A stretch of 64,000 bases of DNA, from assembly GCA_027592275.1 (NCBI GenBank), contig JAQCKF010000012.1, forward strand, positions 1 through 64,000, in the 5' to 3' direction. Positions within the stretch are counted from its first letter, which is position 1; the number at the start of each line of letters is the position of its first letter. The notes beneath the pieces are model-generated. The model saw only the letters and a list, made by a program, of their open reading frames with translations, did not search any database and was not told where the DNA came from. Origin of the DNA: Pseudomonadota bacterium. GTDB taxonomy: Bacteria > Pseudomonadota > Gammaproteobacteria > Pseudomonadales > Pseudohongiellaceae. The translations under genes and the position numbers were made by a program. Shown here piece after piece: positions 1 to 8,665 of the stretch.

Positions 1-647
1 GTGTGGCCAGGATTATGCGAGAAAACAAGCTTAGGGCCCAAATAGGCTACAAGCGTCGTTATATGAAGGGAGGGAAGCTAGGCAGCATTGCTGACAATAT
101 TTTGGATCGAAATTTTAATCCTGATGTGCCGAACCGAGCCTGGGTAAGTGACATTACATATGTGCGAACTTACGAAGGTTTTTTGTATGTGGCCACAGTG
201 CTGGACCTTTTTTCACGGCGCATAGTTGGCTGGTCGATGGATAAAAACATTGATCGACATTTGGTGATTCGAGCCCTGATGATGGCGGTGTGGAAGAGAC
301 AACCCAAAGCGACTGTGTTGGTACATAGCGATCAAGGAAGCCAATACAGCAGCGCAGATTACGTGGCATTCTTGCAGGCTAACAATCTTAAGCCGTCAAT
401 GAGTCGTCGAGGAAACTGCCATGATAACGCTGTTGCTGAAAGCTTCTTTGCCACGTTCAAAAAACGCGTAACTCAGCGAAAGATATACTCGACAAGAGAC
501 GATGCAAAGACAGAGATATTCAATTTTATTGAGATGTTCTACAATCCGATTAAACGACATAGTCACACTGGAGGTGTTTCTCCGGCCAAATTTGAAGAAG
601 ACTATTTTTCCAAGCTAGAAAGTGTCTAGTAAAGCCTGGGAAGTCCA
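1..647 (+). mobile_element. IS3-family insertion sequence, right portion
   Basis: The window opens inside an IS3-family element. The transposase gene runs to 629, and the sequence just after its stop looks like the right terminal inverted repeat, about 620-647. It ends in CA, as IS3-family ends do (5'-TG...CA-3'), and its reverse complement begins TGGACTTCCCAGG. The ampE reading frame becomes recognisable directly after 647, so 647/648 is the likely junction. The left end and the flanking target duplication lie outside the window, so the exact boundary is inferred. Confidence 0.75.
3..629 (+). CDS. IS3-family transposase OrfB, integrase core (5' partial)
   Basis: This is the DDE integrase-type transposase of an IS3-family element and catalyses its strand transfer. 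The three acidic catalytic residues are visible: Asp in WVSDITYV, Asp in VHSDQGSQY, and Glu in DNAVAESFFATFK. The C-terminal block with FIEMFYNPIKRHSHTGGVSPAKFE is typical of the rve domain of this family. The frame is open to the window edge, and family members are usually about 270-300 residues, so roughly 60-90 N-terminal residues are missing. The GTG at position 3 is probably an internal valine. The OrfA partner and frameshift window lie upstream, outside the window. The gene itself shows no sign of decay. Confidence 0.9.
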   Translation: MARIMRENKLRAQIGYKRRYMKGGKLGSIADNILDRNFNPDVPNRAWVSDITYVRTYEGFLYVATVLDLFSRRIVGWSMDKNIDRHLVIRALMMAVWKRQPKATVLVHSDQGSQYSSADYVAFLQANNLKPSMSRRGNCHDNAVAESFFATFKKRVTQRKIYSTRDDAKTEIFNFIEMFYNPIKRHSHTGGVSPAKFEEDYFSKLESV

Positions 648-1432
648 TAGATAAGATCCCCCTCGGTTGGCTTACAGCATTCGTTCTTATCTATGCACTT
701 CCATTGGCCTTGCTAATTCTGATCTTGTTTATCGCTTCGGGCAGCGTCTTTGGGCTTGCCACCATGATGGTGCATATTTTGGTCCTGCTGGTTGCTTTCG
801 ATCGGACGCAACCCGGCCAACTTGCCAAGGATTTTCTCGAGAAGTTCAGAGGCGGAGATATGGCTGAGTGCATCGATTTCCTGAAGCAAGAATTCTATGC
901 AACGAGCTTGCCCGATGTAGATGACAAGGATGGTATCGGTAAGTACTTCAGTAAGCAGCTTACTTACCGCAGTTTCGAGAGGATGTTCGTTTTGTTCTTT
1001 TGGTATATGTGCGCAGGCGCCCTAGGAATCTTGTTCTCATATATTAGCTACCAACTACGCGATAGCCACAGAGAGCAGCAGCTGCAGAAACAGGTCAATT
1101 TCATCACTGGGGTGATTCAGATATTGGAATGGGTCCCGCTGCGACTTCTTGCGCTCACTTTCTCATTGGCCGGAAATTTTGTGCAATGCTTCGAGAATGT
1201 GCGCGCTTCGTTCTGGCGCTTTAGTATTGAGACAAACAATGCAGATCTCCTCTATGGATATGCGAACTTTGCGGCATCGGGCATGGTGATAAACAATCCA
1301 CTTAAAGAGAGCGAAGAGGCCGAAGCTCAGGACAGGGAGTCTGCGGAGATTAAGGCCATCTTGGGGTTGCTAGAGCGTAGCCAGGCTATCTGGCTAAGCG
1401 TGCTTGCCTTAATTACAATTGTTGGCTTATAG
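648..1432 (+). pseudogene. ampE: ampE-like gene, 5' end removed by IS3 insertion
   Basis: The reading frame is open from the IS end at about 648, in frame with residues DKIPLGWLTAF, through to a TAG at 1430-1432, leaving about 260 residues. It resembles AmpE, an inner-membrane protein encoded next to ampD and linked to beta-lactamase induction in enterobacteria. The match rests on the segment ILEWVPLRLLALTFSLAG (E. coli AmpE has a close counterpart), a preceding RSFERMFVLFFWY helix, and a short hydrophobic C-terminal anchor. AmpE is about 280 residues, so only the first few tens of codons are gone. No ATG with a ribosome site replaces the lost start; the TTG at 704 is the first alternative and would begin inside a membrane helix. 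The position just before aceE recalls the ampDE/pdhR-aceEF neighbourhood of enterobacteria. The AmpE assignment is from remembered motifs. Confidence 0.65.
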
Positions 1433-1776
1433 GCAGCTGCTATAAAGGCTCGTTTCGTCTTAAAACTACAATTTAGTAAATTAATTACTTGAGTAAGTCT
1501 TGGGAAATTGTAGTATTTTGCTCTTTGGGCTTCGTTTGCTCCGGTTTAGCGCCTGATATTGTGACGGACAACTTATCTAAGTTTTTGATTTTTAATAAGA
1601 AATAAGCAGCTGAGTGAAGGTGCGGCTCCTAAATACATCTTGTAGTAATACTACAAGATACGGCAACCAAAAATGGAAAAACAGGCGAATTTGGGTTAGA
1701 GTTGCGCTCGCTTTGTAATTTATTTACACAAACTAGACGAGCACCTGGCTAGCGATGGATGCGGAATTTATAGAAC
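1433..1776 (+). promoter_or_regulatory. aceE upstream region with TTGTAGT-type inverted repeats
   Basis: This 344-bp stretch has no gene. It carries a perfect inverted repeat at 1637-1659, with two 11-bp arms around one central A; the left arm is ATCTTGTAGTA. A second perfect 10-bp inverted repeat, ACTACAATTT at 1465-1474 and AAATTGTAGT at 1505-1514, has a 30-bp spacer. The half-site TTGTAGT (or its complement) therefore occurs four times upstream of one promoter region. The size and symmetry fit a dimeric regulator such as a GntR-type protein, the family of PdhR, which controls aceEF in E. coli. The half-site is not the E. coli PdhR sequence, so the regulator is unknown. I could not identify a convincing -35/-10 pair. 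Confidence 0.5.
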
Positions 1777-4461
1777 ATGACTCAGCAAAATGACGGAAAT
1801 CCAGAAGAAACCGAGGAATGGCTAGAGGCCTTTCATTCGGTAGTAGATGAAGAGGGCATCGATAGAGCGCAGTACCTGTTAGATCGCCTCGCCGATCAGG
1901 CGAGCATCGAAGGTGTTATATCATCTGCGGGTTCGGTCAATACCCCGTATCGCAACACTATATCCCCTATGAATGAAGATCGTATGCCAGGTGATATGTT
2001 CATGGAGAGGGAGATTCGCGGCATTATTCGCTGGAACGCTCTAGCCATGGTAATGCGAGCCAATGAGCGCAATCCCGGCATCGGTGGGCACATCTCAACT
2101 TTTTCCTCTGCGGCTACGCTCTATGATGTGGGCTTTAACTACTTCTTCCATGGCCCGAATAAGGAAAATGAAGGCGACCTCATCTATTTTCAGGGGCATT
2201 CATCTCCGGGTATTTATGCCCGCTCCTATTTAGAAGGACGCATGGATGAAGCCAAGCTCGATAGATTTAGAGAGGAAGTAGGCGGCGATGGCCTTTCTTC
2301 CTATCCACACCCTTGGCTGATGCCTGACTACTGGCAATTCCCAACAGTATCGATGGGTCTCGGCCCAATTACGGCTATTTATCAGGCCCACGTTCTGAAA
2401 TACCTCACTAGCCGGAAGCTTGTAGATAACAGCAATCGCAAGATATGGGCTTTTCTTGGTGATGGTGAGACGGATGAGCCAGAATCACTCGGTGCTATCA
2501 GCAAAGCTGGGCGCGAGAAGCTGGACAATCTAATTTTTGTTGTCAACTGCAATTTACAGCGGCTCGATGGACCTGTGCGCGGTAACGGCAAGATCATTCA
2601 AGAGCTTGAGGCTGTGTTTCGCGGCGCTGGATGGAATGTTATTAAGGTGGTCTGGGGAAGGCATTGGGATCCGCTGCTGCATGCGGATAAAGACGGCATA
2701 CTTCAGGCGCGTATGGATGAGGTTGTTGATGGTGAATACCAAAACTACGTTAGCCGCGGGGGAGCCTATACGCGAGAGCATTTCTTCGGGAAAAGCCCAG
2801 AGTTACTGAAGATGGTCGAACACCTTTCCGATGATGACATCATGGCTCTAAATCGTGGCGGTCATGACCCATACAAAGTATATGCAGCCTATGCTGAGGC
2901 CGTGCAGAACAATGGCAAGCCTACGGTGATCCTTGCGAAAACAGTCAAAGGATATGCCTTCGGCGATACAGCAGAGGCACAGAACGATACGCACTCGGTT
3001 AAGAAGCTCGACATTGAGGGCTTGAAGAAATTTAGAAACCGCTTCGGTATTCCAATCAAAGATAAGGACCTCGAGTCGGTTCCCTACTATAGACCACCAG
3101 AGGACAGTCTTGAGCTTACCTATATGCGCCAGATGCGTAGCGAGTTAGGCGGGCCTGTTCCGCAGCGGCGCGTGGAAACAATACCGCTAGAAATTCCGGG
3201 CCTGAGCGCCTTCGAGAATCAAACGAAGAGCAGTGGCGATCGAGAGCTCTCGACGACCATGGCATTCGTGCGCATGCTCGCGGCGCTATCTAGAGATAAG
3301 GAAGTAGGCAAGCGTGTTGTGCCTATCGTTCCTGACGAGGCGCGCACCTTTGGAATGGAGGGTATGTTTCGGCAGATGGGCATCTACTCTTCGGTTGGTC
3401 AGTTATACGATCCTGAGGATTCCAATCAGGTGATGTATTACCGCGAAGACAAGGAAGGGCAGATGCTGGAAGAAGGCATCACAGAATCCGGCGCGTTCTC
3501 TGCGTGGCTGGCAGCTGCGACTTCATATAGTGTTAGCAACTACCCCCTTATCCCTTTCTATATTTACTACTCTATGTTTGGCTTTCAAAGAGTGGGCGAT
3601 CTGTGTTGGGCTGCTGGTGATTCTCAGGCGCGCGGTTTCTTGATAGGCGCTACTGCAGGTCGCACGACACTCAACGGTGAAGGCCTACAGCACCAAGATG
3701 GTCACAGTCATATCCTAGCTTCAACGATTCCGAACTGTGTTTCCTACGATCCAGCCTATGCTTACGAACTTGCGGTTATTGTGCAACAAGGCTTACGTAG
3801 AATGTACAAGGAGATGGAATCCGTCTTCTACTACATCACCACTATGAATGAAAACTATAAACAACCTGAGCTACCCAAGGGTGCTGAAGAGGGCATCATC
3901 AAGGGCATGTACCTGCTCGAAGATGGAGGTAGTAAAGCGTATAAGACAGCGAAGCCTAAATCAGATAAGAGGTTACGCCTGCTAGGCAGTGGCACTATCC
4001 TGCTTGAGGTAAGGAAGGCCGCTGCGGTGCTACGTTCAGACTACGGCCTATCAGTTGATGTGTGGAGCGTGACTAGCTTCAATGAACTGCGTAAAGAAGC
4101 GTTAGCTGTGACGCGCGAGAATATGCTCAACCCAAACAAGAAGGCGAAGATTCCTTACGTGACTGAAATGCTTTTAAAGCAGAAGGGACCGATTGTCTCA
4201 GCAACAGATCATATGAAGGCGCATTCCGATCAAGTCCGAGAGTTCGTTCCCGAGACTTTTAGAGTGTTGGGTACAGATGGATTTGGTCGCAGCGACAGCC
4301 GTGAGCAGCTTCGACATTTCTTTGAGGTCGATTGTAAATTCATCGTACTGGCTGCGTTAACTGAGTTGAAAGAAGTAGGCGTAATTACTGCAAAGCAGAT
4401 TACCGATCACATGAAGGCTAGTGGGATAGATCAGAATAAGCCAAACCCGCTCGCGCAGTAA
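1777..4461 (+). CDS. aceE: Pyruvate dehydrogenase E1 component, homodimeric type
   Basis: AceE is the thiamine-diphosphate E1 subunit of the pyruvate dehydrogenase complex. It decarboxylates pyruvate and reductively acetylates the lipoyl groups of AceF. The 894-residue length matches the single-chain gammaproteobacterial enzyme (887 in E. coli). The ThDP-binding motif runs from GDG at residues 228-230 to NCN at 257-259, inside the characteristic block DEPES...KLDNLIFVVNCNLQRLDGP. The ATG at 1777 follows a weak GGA-containing ribosome site. aceF starts 42 bp after the stop, so the two form an operon. The dihydrolipoamide dehydrogenase gene (lpd) does not follow, so E3 must be encoded elsewhere. 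Confidence 0.97.
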   Translation: MTQQNDGNPEETEEWLEAFHSVVDEEGIDRAQYLLDRLADQASIEGVISSAGSVNTPYRNTISPMNEDRMPGDMFMEREIRGIIRWNALAMVMRANERNPGIGGHISTFSSAATLYDVGFNYFFHGPNKENEGDLIYFQGHSSPGIYARSYLEGRMDEAKLDRFREEVGGDGLSSYPHPWLMPDYWQFPTVSMGLGPITAIYQAHVLKYLTSRKLVDNSNRKIWAFLGDGETDEPESLGAISKAGREKLDNLIFVVNCNLQRLDGPVRGNGKIIQELEAVFRGAGWNVIKVVWGRHWDPLLHADKDGILQARMDEVVDGEYQNYVSRGGAYTREHFFGKSPELLKMVEHLSDDDIMALNRGGHDPYKVYAAYAEAVQNNGKPTVILAKTVKGYAFGDTAEAQNDTHSVKKLDIEGLKKFRNRFGIPIKDKDLESVPYYRPPEDSLELTYMRQMRSELGGPVPQRRVETIPLEIPGLSAFENQTKSSGDRELSTTMAFVRMLAALSRDKEVGKRVVPIVPDEARTFGMEGMFRQMGIYSSVGQLYDPEDSNQVMYYREDKEGQMLEEGITESGAFSAWLAAATSYSVSNYPLIPFYIYYSMFGFQRVGDLCWAAGDSQARGFLIGATAGRTTLNGEGLQHQDGHSHILASTIPNCVSYDPAYAYELAVIVQQGLRRMYKEMESVFYYITTMNENYKQPELPKGAEEGIIKGMYLLEDGGSKAYKTAKPKSDKRLRLLGSGTILLEVRKAAAVLRSDYGLSVDVWSVTSFNELRKEALAVTRENMLNPNKKAKIPYVTEMLLKQKGPIVSATDHMKAHSDQVREFVPETFRVLGTDGFGRSDSREQLRHFFEVDCKFIVLAALTELKEVGVITAKQITDHMKASGIDQNKPNPLAQ

Positions 4462-4503
4462 TCGAACCAGAATAGTATTGATAACATTCAGGAGCCGTAA
4501 CCG

Positions 4504-6138
4504 GTGTCAATTGAGAATATAAAAGTTCCAGATCTGGGTGATGCCAGTGAAGTAGAAGTAATCGAGCTGCTTGTCTCGGTTGGGCAGTCTGTGGAAAAGA
4601 ACGATTCGCTTTTGGTTTTGGAAAGCGATAAAGCTGCTATGGAAATCCCAGCGCCGATGGCTGGCGTGGTGAAAAGCATCTCTGTGAACCTAGGTGATCA
4701 GGTTAGCACCGGTAGTGAAATGCTCTCGCTGGAGATTGCTGATAGTGGCGGTCAAGATTCCACTCCAGCGGAAGAACCGGCCCCTTCTGCAGAACCAGCG
4801 AAAGAAGCGCCCGCCGCTGAACCGACGAAGATTGAAGAAGCTGCTTCGGCTCCCGTAGCAGCGCCTGCTCCTACATCTCAAACTATCGAAGTCCCAGACT
4901 TGGGCAGCGATGACGAAATTGAGATTATCGAAATCCATATTAAAGAGAAAGACGCAATCGAAGTCGATGACGTGTTAATCACACTCGAGTCCGATAAGGC
5001 TGCTATGGACGTGCCCGCGCCTTATGCCGGCGTCATAGAATCATTGTTAGTCGCAGTTGGCGACAAAGTTAAAACTGGCTCGCCGATTGCTAAAATCCTG
5101 GCGAGTGCACCTGCAGCTAAACAAGAAGCGCCGACGGCTAAACAAGAAGCACGGCCAGTTGAGACGGCAGAGTCAAGCAAGCCCGCGCCTGCTCCACCCC
5201 AAGCGGTGGCACCTGCACTGGCCACATCTGGGCACGAATCCTCGAAGAAAGTTTACGCAGGCCCGGCCGTGCGGAAAATGGCCAGAGAACTAGGCGTCGA
5301 TCTTGGGCAGGTTAATGGTAGCGGTGCGAAATCTCGTATTCTTAAAGAGGATGTGCAGGAATTTGTTAAGAGCAAAATCAATGCCCCTGGAGGTCAGGGC
5401 GTTTCACTAGCTACCATACCCGACATAGACTTCAGTCAATTTGGTGAAGTAGAAGAAGTCCAGCGAAGTAAGCTACACAAGCTCATCTCGGTGAATATGC
5501 AGCGTAACTGGAACTCTGTTCCGCATGTCGCTCAGTTCAATGAGATTGATGTTACAGATCTGGAAGAGTTCAGGGCGGGATTGAAGGGCGAGGCAGAACG
5601 TCGCGATGTCAGATTAACATTCCTTCCATTCTTGTTGAAGGCTTGTGCGAAGGCTTTGTTGGAATACCCACAATTCAATGTTTCATTACATTCCTCCGGT
5701 GAATACGTAATTCAGAAGAAGTACGTACATATCGGCATGGCAGTTGCGACTGAAGCGGGGCTACTGGTTCCGGTTATCAGGAATGTCGATCAGAAGACGA
5801 TCTGGCAATTAGCGGAAGAAGTTATCGAGCTATCTAACAAGGCTAAAAATAGAAAGCTCAAGGCTGATGAAATGCAGGGTGCCTGCTTCACGATTTCAAG
5901 CTTGGGGGCTATCGGTGGTACGGGATTTATTCCGATCGTCAACGCACCGGAAGTAGCAATTCTCGGTGTCGGGAAAACTGACATTAAGCCTGTCTATATC
6001 GGTGGGGAATTCCTGCCGCGAAAAGTTTTACCGATTACGCTTGCGTATGATCACAAGGCGGTCAATGGCGTAGATGGCGGCTTGTTCGCCACGTATCTAG
6101 GCAAGTTGCTCAGCGATGTGAGACACCTGGCGTTATAA
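4504..6138 (+). CDS. aceF: Pyruvate dehydrogenase E2, dihydrolipoyl acetyltransferase
   Basis: AceF forms the core of the pyruvate dehydrogenase complex and transfers acetyl groups from lipoamide to CoA. It has two N-terminal lipoyl domains, each with a DKA motif whose lysine is lipoylated (K43 and K165). These are joined by Ala/Pro/Glu-rich flexible linkers to a peripheral-subunit-binding domain at about 250-285 (AGPAVRKMARELGVDL). The catalytic domain follows, with active-site His517 in DHKAVNG. This is the HxxxNG variant also seen in Pseudomonas and Azotobacter enzymes, in place of HxxxDG. E. coli has three lipoyl domains; two is common elsewhere. The start is GTG. The lipB and lipA genes that would modify this protein are also in the window (45603-47360). 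Confidence 0.96.
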   Translation: MSIENIKVPDLGDASEVEVIELLVSVGQSVEKNDSLLVLESDKAAMEIPAPMAGVVKSISVNLGDQVSTGSEMLSLEIADSGGQDSTPAEEPAPSAEPAKEAPAAEPTKIEEAASAPVAAPAPTSQTIEVPDLGSDDEIEIIEIHIKEKDAIEVDDVLITLESDKAAMDVPAPYAGVIESLLVAVGDKVKTGSPIAKILASAPAAKQEAPTAKQEARPVETAESSKPAPAPPQAVAPALATSGHESSKKVYAGPAVRKMARELGVDLGQVNGSGAKSRILKEDVQEFVKSKINAPGGQGVSLATIPDIDFSQFGEVEEVQRSKLHKLISVNMQRNWNSVPHVAQFNEIDVTDLEEFRAGLKGEAERRDVRLTFLPFLLKACAKALLEYPQFNVSLHSSGEYVIQKKYVHIGMAVATEAGLLVPVIRNVDQKTIWQLAEEVIELSNKAKNRKLKADEMQGACFTISSLGAIGGTGFIPIVNAPEVAILGVGKTDIKPVYIGGEFLPRKVLPITLAYDHKAVNGVDGGLFATYLGKLLSDVRHLAL

Positions 6139-6164
6139 ACGGGCTGTTGATATAGCCTAGAAAA

Positions 6165-6932
6165 TCAGGCTGGATAAAAAAGTCGGTGTTCACCGCTGCT
6201 AACAGATTTGATGTGGCAGCCGTAGGCCCGACTTAAGTGCTCTTCGGTCAGCACATCGGTGCAGCTTCCTACTATGGACTCACCATCGGCCAACAATAAT
6301 ATTACGTTCTCGCAAAACCTAAACGCGAGATTGATGTCGTGGGTTGCCATGATCAAGCTCGCTGAGGTTTCGACAACCTTATTTGTGAGTACTGATAGCA
6401 GCTTGACCTGAAAAGCGACATCCAAATGATTGCTTGGTTCGTCAAGTAAGAAAAGCTGTGGAGTCTGAGCCAGCAACATGGCCAGAGCTAGTCTCTGTAG
6501 TTCACCCCCTGATAGTGACTCCACTGCACGTTCTTGTAACTGATCCAAGTCGAAGGCGGCTAATGCGCTTTTCGCGATTTCAATGTCTTGCGGATCGTCC
6601 CACAACAGAGACTGAGCGTGAGGGTGGCGCCCCAGCATTACCGTTTCGAAAACTGTTGCCGGAAGTGCTTCGATGCCTTGCTGAAACAGTATGCCAACTT
6701 TACTCGCGAGCTCTCTCTGTTTTATGTCATAGACACTGATTCCATCTAGCTCGATACTGCCCTGATCTGCGCGCCGCTGCCCTATAAGGGCATGCAGTAG
6801 AGTGGTTTTGCCAGCCCCGTTTTTTCCTAGTAATCCCCAGCGTTCATTTTCCCCAACCTGAACATTCAGATCGTGGCAAAGAGTTTTGCCCTCAATATGA
6901 AGGCTTAGAGACTGAATTTTCAGGTTCGCCAT
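6165..6932 (-). CDS. ABC transporter ATPase, BtuD/FecE type
   Basis: This is the ATP-binding subunit of an importer for cobalamin, ferric siderophore or heme. The 255-residue protein has Walker A GKNGAGKT at residues 36-43, the signature LSGGELQRLALAMLLAQ, Walker B LFLLDEPSNHLD and a switch histidine in MATHDINLAF. Its start lies 1 bp after the stop of the upstream permease gene, so the two are translated together. No periplasmic binding protein or TonB receptor gene is adjacent, which leaves the substrate open. B12 (BtuCD) is a reasonable first guess from the permease sequence, but a siderophore cannot be excluded. Confidence 0.88.
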   Translation of the reverse strand: MANLKIQSLSLHIEGKTLCHDLNVQVGENERWGLLGKNGAGKTTLLHALIGQRRADQGSIELDGISVYDIKQRELASKVGILFQQGIEALPATVFETVMLGRHPHAQSLLWDDPQDIEIAKSALAAFDLDQLQERAVESLSGGELQRLALAMLLAQTPQLFLLDEPSNHLDVAFQVKLLSVLTNKVVETSASLIMATHDINLAFRFCENVILLLADGESIVGSCTDVLTEEHLSRAYGCHIKSVSSGEHRLFYPA

Positions 6933-6933
6933 G

Positions 6934-7914
6934 CTATTTCCGAATCGTGGATCTTAGTATCAGGATAAAGGCAGGTACGCCAATGACGGCGGTAACCACG
7001 CCGACTGGAAGCTGCTGTGGGGCGATTAATGTGCGCGCCAAGCTATCTGCCAGAACTAGGAAGCTTCCTCCCAGCAATACGCAGGAGGGTATTAATAGGC
7101 GATGGTCTCGTGCGCCCAGCAATCGCAACATGTGCGGAATTATTAAACCAACGAATCCGACAGAGCCTGCGATAGTTACTGCAGTTGCTGTAAACACAGA
7201 TGCAGAAAAGAATAACAGTAGCCGCAGCGACTGCACATTGACTCCTAGGCTCACGGCCAATAATTCGCCCCTTATGAGTACATTCAATGAGCGACTGACG
7301 GCGATTCCACCAACGAGGCCTACAAGCAATAGCAGGTAATGTGCTGGATTGACGCTGCTCTGGCTCAGGTCCCCCATCAGCCAAAACAACATGCTCTGCA
7401 CGTTGTTGGTGGAACTCGTGGTGAGCAGGATATTGATTACGGCACCCCAGCCTGCAGAAACAACCACGCCGGTGAGTAGCAACCTCGTCACAGACCAGCT
7501 ACCAAATTTGTTAGCAATTCCAAAGACTAGGAATATGGAAAATACAGCGCCAGCGAAAGCAGCGTTCGATAACCAGAACCCTGTCGCTCCTAAGAGTATC
7601 GCCGAAAGTGCTCCGACTGCGGCGCCACCAGAAATACCTAAGATATAAGGGTCGGCCAGCGGATTGCGAAGCAGTACTTGCATGATTGCACCGGAGAGCG
7701 CCAGCAAGCCACCGGTCACGAACGCAGCTAGGGTTCGGGGTATGCGAATTTCTTGCAACACCTGGGTACTGAGGCTGGGTTCTGACGAAAAGATACTCCG
7801 GGCCAACTCAGTCGCTGTTATATCGACGCTACCACTAAGCAGAGAGAAAACGATGCTGGCTACACAGACAACTGTTAGCGATATCAATACAAGTATCTGC
7901 TTTTGAGCGATCAA
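6934..7914 (-). CDS. FecCD/BtuC-family ABC transporter permease
   Basis: This is the inner-membrane permease of an iron-complex or vitamin B12 importer, 326 residues with about nine to ten hydrophobic helices. Family hallmarks are RIPRTLAAFVTGGLLALSGA, the following block with RNPLADPYILGISGGAA, and the cytoplasmic coupling region VGFVGLIIPHMLRLLGARDHR. It is the first gene of a two-gene minus-strand unit with the ATPase at 6165-6932. I looked in the upstream 220 bp for a cobalamin riboswitch and saw no B12-box-like sequence. Homologues include BtuC, FecD, FhuB-type and HmuU proteins; I cannot choose between substrates. Confidence 0.88.
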   Translation of the reverse strand: MIAQKQILVLISLTVVCVASIVFSLLSGSVDITATELARSIFSSEPSLSTQVLQEIRIPRTLAAFVTGGLLALSGAIMQVLLRNPLADPYILGISGGAAVGALSAILLGATGFWLSNAAFAGAVFSIFLVFGIANKFGSWSVTRLLLTGVVVSAGWGAVINILLTTSSTNNVQSMLFWLMGDLSQSSVNPAHYLLLLVGLVGGIAVSRSLNVLIRGELLAVSLGVNVQSLRLLLFFSASVFTATAVTIAGSVGFVGLIIPHMLRLLGARDHRLLIPSCVLLGGSFLVLADSLARTLIAPQQLPVGVVTAVIGVPAFILILRSTIRK

Positions 7915-8135
7915 ATGTGGTTTCCTAAAGTTCGATGGATGTGCGTACTGGTTTAGTGAATAAGCTGAGAAAATTCAGCATTATCGTGGCATTGTCGATC
8001 TTATCATTTAATGTGTTGCATTCACTATTAATGATAAACTGCTTATCCATCTAAGCCTTCCATTCTGGGCGACTGCCATTAAACAAATCAATGCAGGTTG
8101 ATTTTGTCTGCCGATATAGAGGAGTTGAGTAAGCG

Positions 8136-8621
8136 ATGCCTTCGTTCGATATAGTTTCAGAAGTTGATATGCATGAGTTGAACAATGCTTTAGATCAGTC
8201 TAATCGTGAGGTGGGAACGCGTTTCGATTTTAAGGGAACCGATGCATCGTTCGAGTTGGACAGCGATTCCAATATTAAGGTAAGTGCCGAATCCGACTTT
8301 CAAATTCAACAAATGCTAGAAATACTACGCTCAAAAATGGTAAAGCGTGGTATCGATATTAAGAGCCTTGAAGAAGGTGATGTGCAGCTGTTAGGTCAGA
8401 AGGCAAGTATGATCGTTACTGTGCAGCAGGGGATCGAGGCAGACATCGCTCGCAAGATTGTGAAGGCTGTCAAAGAGGCCAAGCTCAAAGTACAGACGGC
8501 GATCCAAGGCGAGAAATTGCGCGTAACGGGCAAGAAGCGTGACGACCTTCAGCAAGTAATGGCTTTGCTTAAGGAAGGCAGTTATGGCGTTCCCTTGCAG
8601 TACGATAATTTCCGCGACTAA
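8136..8621 (+). CDS. yajQ: YajQ-family nucleotide-binding protein
   Basis: This 161-residue protein matches the YajQ family from its first residues (MPSFDIVSEVDMHELNNALDQ) to its C-terminal LKEGSYGVPLQYDNFRD. Family members consist of two ferredoxin-like domains and bind nucleotides; in Xanthomonas and Pseudomonas, homologues bind cyclic di-GMP and act with a LysR-type regulator. The GAGGAG ribosome site at about 8119 lies 11 bp upstream of the ATG. The gene stands between a divergent ABC permease and ampG and appears to be its own transcription unit or to lead into ampG, which starts 44 bp later. Confidence 0.95.
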   Translation: MPSFDIVSEVDMHELNNALDQSNREVGTRFDFKGTDASFELDSDSNIKVSAESDFQIQQMLEILRSKMVKRGIDIKSLEEGDVQLLGQKASMIVTVQQGIEADIARKIVKAVKEAKLKVQTAIQGEKLRVTGKKRDDLQQVMALLKEGSYGVPLQYDNFRD

Positions 8622-8665
8622 GCACGTGCTCAGTCTTGCGCCTTAGAACGACCTAGGAATTTAAT

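Noticed and set aside
7981-8040. TTATCATT (8001-8008) and AATGATAA (8030-8037) upstream of the BtuC-like permease, resembling Fur-box pieces
   Set aside because: Alignment to the 19-bp Fur consensus gives about 11 matches at best, too few to call a site.
7915-8135. Possible cobalamin riboswitch upstream of the BtuC-like gene
   Set aside because: No B12-box-like conserved sequence or comparable structure was visible on the minus strand.
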